The notes under the pieces were generated by a model, which worked only from the letters and a program-made list of their open reading frames with translations, ran no database searches and was not told the DNA's origin. Shown here piece by piece: positions 62,901-64,000 of a DNA stretch of 64,000 nucleotides. Origin of the DNA: Styela clava (taxonomy: Eukaryota; Chordata; Ascidiacea; Stolidobranchia; Styelidae); the NCBI RefSeq assembly GCF_964204865.1, contig NC_135252.1:11119383-11183382 (forward strand), written 5' to 3'. Positions within the stretch are counted from its first letter, which is position 1. Each line of letters begins with the position of its first letter. The translations under genes and the position numbers were made by a program.

Positions 62901-64000
62901 GCCTGTCTCATCAAAAGCATTGTCAGTTTTTTCAATATTTTCTGTATTATTAAATTTCACTTCATTTTTAACTTTGTTCCTGGCGGTCGCGAAAAATTTG
63001 GCCGCGCCGAGTGGATCGTGATGAAAAAAGTTTGAAAACACTGGCTTAGACAAAAATCTCTTTTAACAATCGGTTGATATTTATGTCCTGACAGACACAA
63101 TTGGAATTCGAATACATACCTGCATTCACTGTCGTTATGGTTATTGACGATCTTGTCGTTTCATTCACGTCTTTGAAAGGAGTAGATGTTGGATTACAAG
63201 CTGGGACCGTGGATGAAGACGGTGTACTTGCTGAAGCTGTATGTTTGCATGCAAGAAAACAATTCAATTCGCTAAAGAATATTCTCAGGTCAATAGTTAG
63301 TATTGGAATATGGCGTTGGACTTGGCCATGTAGGCGTCGTATGTTTACGGGTCGAAATCCAATCCACCTCATCAGAATATGATAAATAGGGTAGACAATA
63401 CGGATCCGAAAAGCTTCCAACCTTTCTTAAAATGCTGCTCTTTGCATATCAGTGACGCCTAACCAGATAGAATGGATTAAAATATTAACATAACATTATA
63501 TTAAATATATCGATAAGAAGATAAAATTAGACACCTGCTATTAGTTCAATGAAATTAGAGCAAAAACTATATATATATATATATATATAGATGATTAGTT
63601 AACCGGAAGAACTCATATTTCCCAATACAAAACAAAATGTATCTGAGGATGGCCTCCAGCGTTTTTATACAAACTCTGATAAATATATATTACTGATGAC
63701 GTTGAAAATATTTTAGAATTTACCTATAATGCATACTAATAAATTTTTCTCTCCAAGGTTAGAAGATGCATTGACTTTACATGAATAATCACCGGAATCT
63801 GTCAGTGCTACATGTCCAGGAAAATATATTCTCCCGTTGACTTGATAAGCAGAATCGAACTGACGTCCGCTAACTTCGACACTGCCTTTCCACCAGCTTA
63901 TTGAGGTTGATGAGGAATATGAACATATTACGGAATTGTGGTTTATATCGAAGTTGTCGATATCCAACTCGAGATAGTCGCTATCCGGATGGAATAGAAT
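59995..64000 (-). CDS. Gene 7: single-Ig receptor with ITIM-type tail, 5' end just beyond window
   Basis: Exons: Ig 63724 to past 64000 (ICSYSSSTSISWWKGS...LTDSGDYSCKV); stalk 63120-63236 and 62014-62088; TM 61661-61736 (GLIAGAAVGVVVLIAIIGIVF); tail 61551-61583, 61120-61230, 60754-60849, 60649-60681 and 59995-59998, where the first spliced codon is followed by stop TGA (59995-59997). The Ig acceptor should lie within a few bases of the edge by comparison with gene 6. The tail differs from genes 5 and 6: ESLHYHEI fits the ITIM form L-x-Y-x-x-I; TYSNV offers a pYxN docking site; GYEPSAYITH and PPYYEK add tyrosines; it ends IIYEE. This suggests an inhibitory-type partner of gene 6. A frame-preserving read-through of exon 60754-60849 into TAA could give a shorter tail. 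Acceptor 61583 is weak. Confidence 0.72.
62340..62639 (-). repeat. Inverted copy of the 21787-22093 dispersed repeat
   Basis: Reverse complement of the earlier copy, with the tgtctgtctgtttg microsatellite end on the left (62356-62382), gatatctcacaaaagc in the middle and ccgatattctcgtt at the right end. Lies in a gene 7 intron. Confidence 0.65.
62711..63044. mobile_element. Probable short hAT-type element
   Basis: Left end CAAGGGCTCTTCAACCTGG; right end inverted CCAGTGTTTTCAAACTTT; interior with gaccgatcggggggccac and tggccgcgccgagtggatcg, as often seen in hAT MITEs. The target duplication is uncertain. Lies in a gene 7 intron beside the stalk exon. Confidence 0.45.
63568..63589. repeat. (AT)n microsatellite
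   Basis: Short alternating AT run in a gene 7 intron. Confidence 0.9.

Noticed and set aside
62657-63420. Plus-strand frames at 62657-62842 and 63101-63382
   Set aside because: The first lies in an apparent hAT element and the second is antisense to the gene 7 stalk exon.

Overview
The window looks like AT-rich animal DNA with intron-rich genes. Introns are short to moderate (about 150 bp to 1.2 kb) and nearly every recognisable host gene lies on the minus strand. The receptor content (six-cysteine sushi/CCP modules, single or serial Ig domains, Ser/Thr-rich stalks, tyrosine-motif tails) best fits an invertebrate immune or allorecognition-type cluster. An ascidian tunicate is my first guess and a hydrozoan cnidarian the alternative; no single gene settles the species. 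All gene models were spliced by hand. Each exon was accepted on GT/AG sites plus reading-phase continuity, and each complete model adds up to an exact multiple of three.

Layout, left to right (genes read right to left). Gene 1 (1-8724, runs off the left edge): a secreted or surface CCP protein with a signal exon, one divergent CCP exon and nine near-identical 207-bp CCP exons in a tandem array of about 0.9-kb units. Gene 2 (12950-13814): a three-exon gene for a 79-residue secreted six-cysteine peptide of unknown family. From 16.7 to 18.6 kb there are hAT-type elements. Gene 3 (19628-29602): a six-Ig-domain membrane receptor of about 726 residues, with a foldback mariner in one intron. Gene 4 (31671-35447): signal, one Ig, Thr-rich stalk, transmembrane segment and an acidic tail without tyrosine. 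A tail-only block (38772-41460) carries a nonsense codon inside its transmembrane exon. Gene 5 (43067-48502): a paralogue that has lost its Ig exon but keeps stalk, membrane segment and a tyrosine-rich ITAM-type tail. Gene 6 (50392-55344): the complete version, with Ig, stalk, membrane segment and two alternative ITAM-completing ends. Gene 7 (59995 to beyond 64000): Ig, stalk, membrane segment and a different tail with an ITIM-type motif.

Genes 4-7 arose by repeated local duplication of blocks containing one gene's ectodomain plus the next gene's tail. Ectodomain exons are phase 1-1 and cytoplasmic exons phase 2-2, so heads and tails can be exchanged without breaking frame. The result is a set of related receptors with an activating-type tail (5, 6), an inhibitory-type tail (7) and a tyrosine-free tail (4). 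Mobile elements, mostly non-autonomous hAT-type with 8-bp target duplications, interrupt the copies and help order the events.

Limits: no transcripts, no database search, and no check of assembly accuracy in the array. Family names rest on motif recognition by eye.
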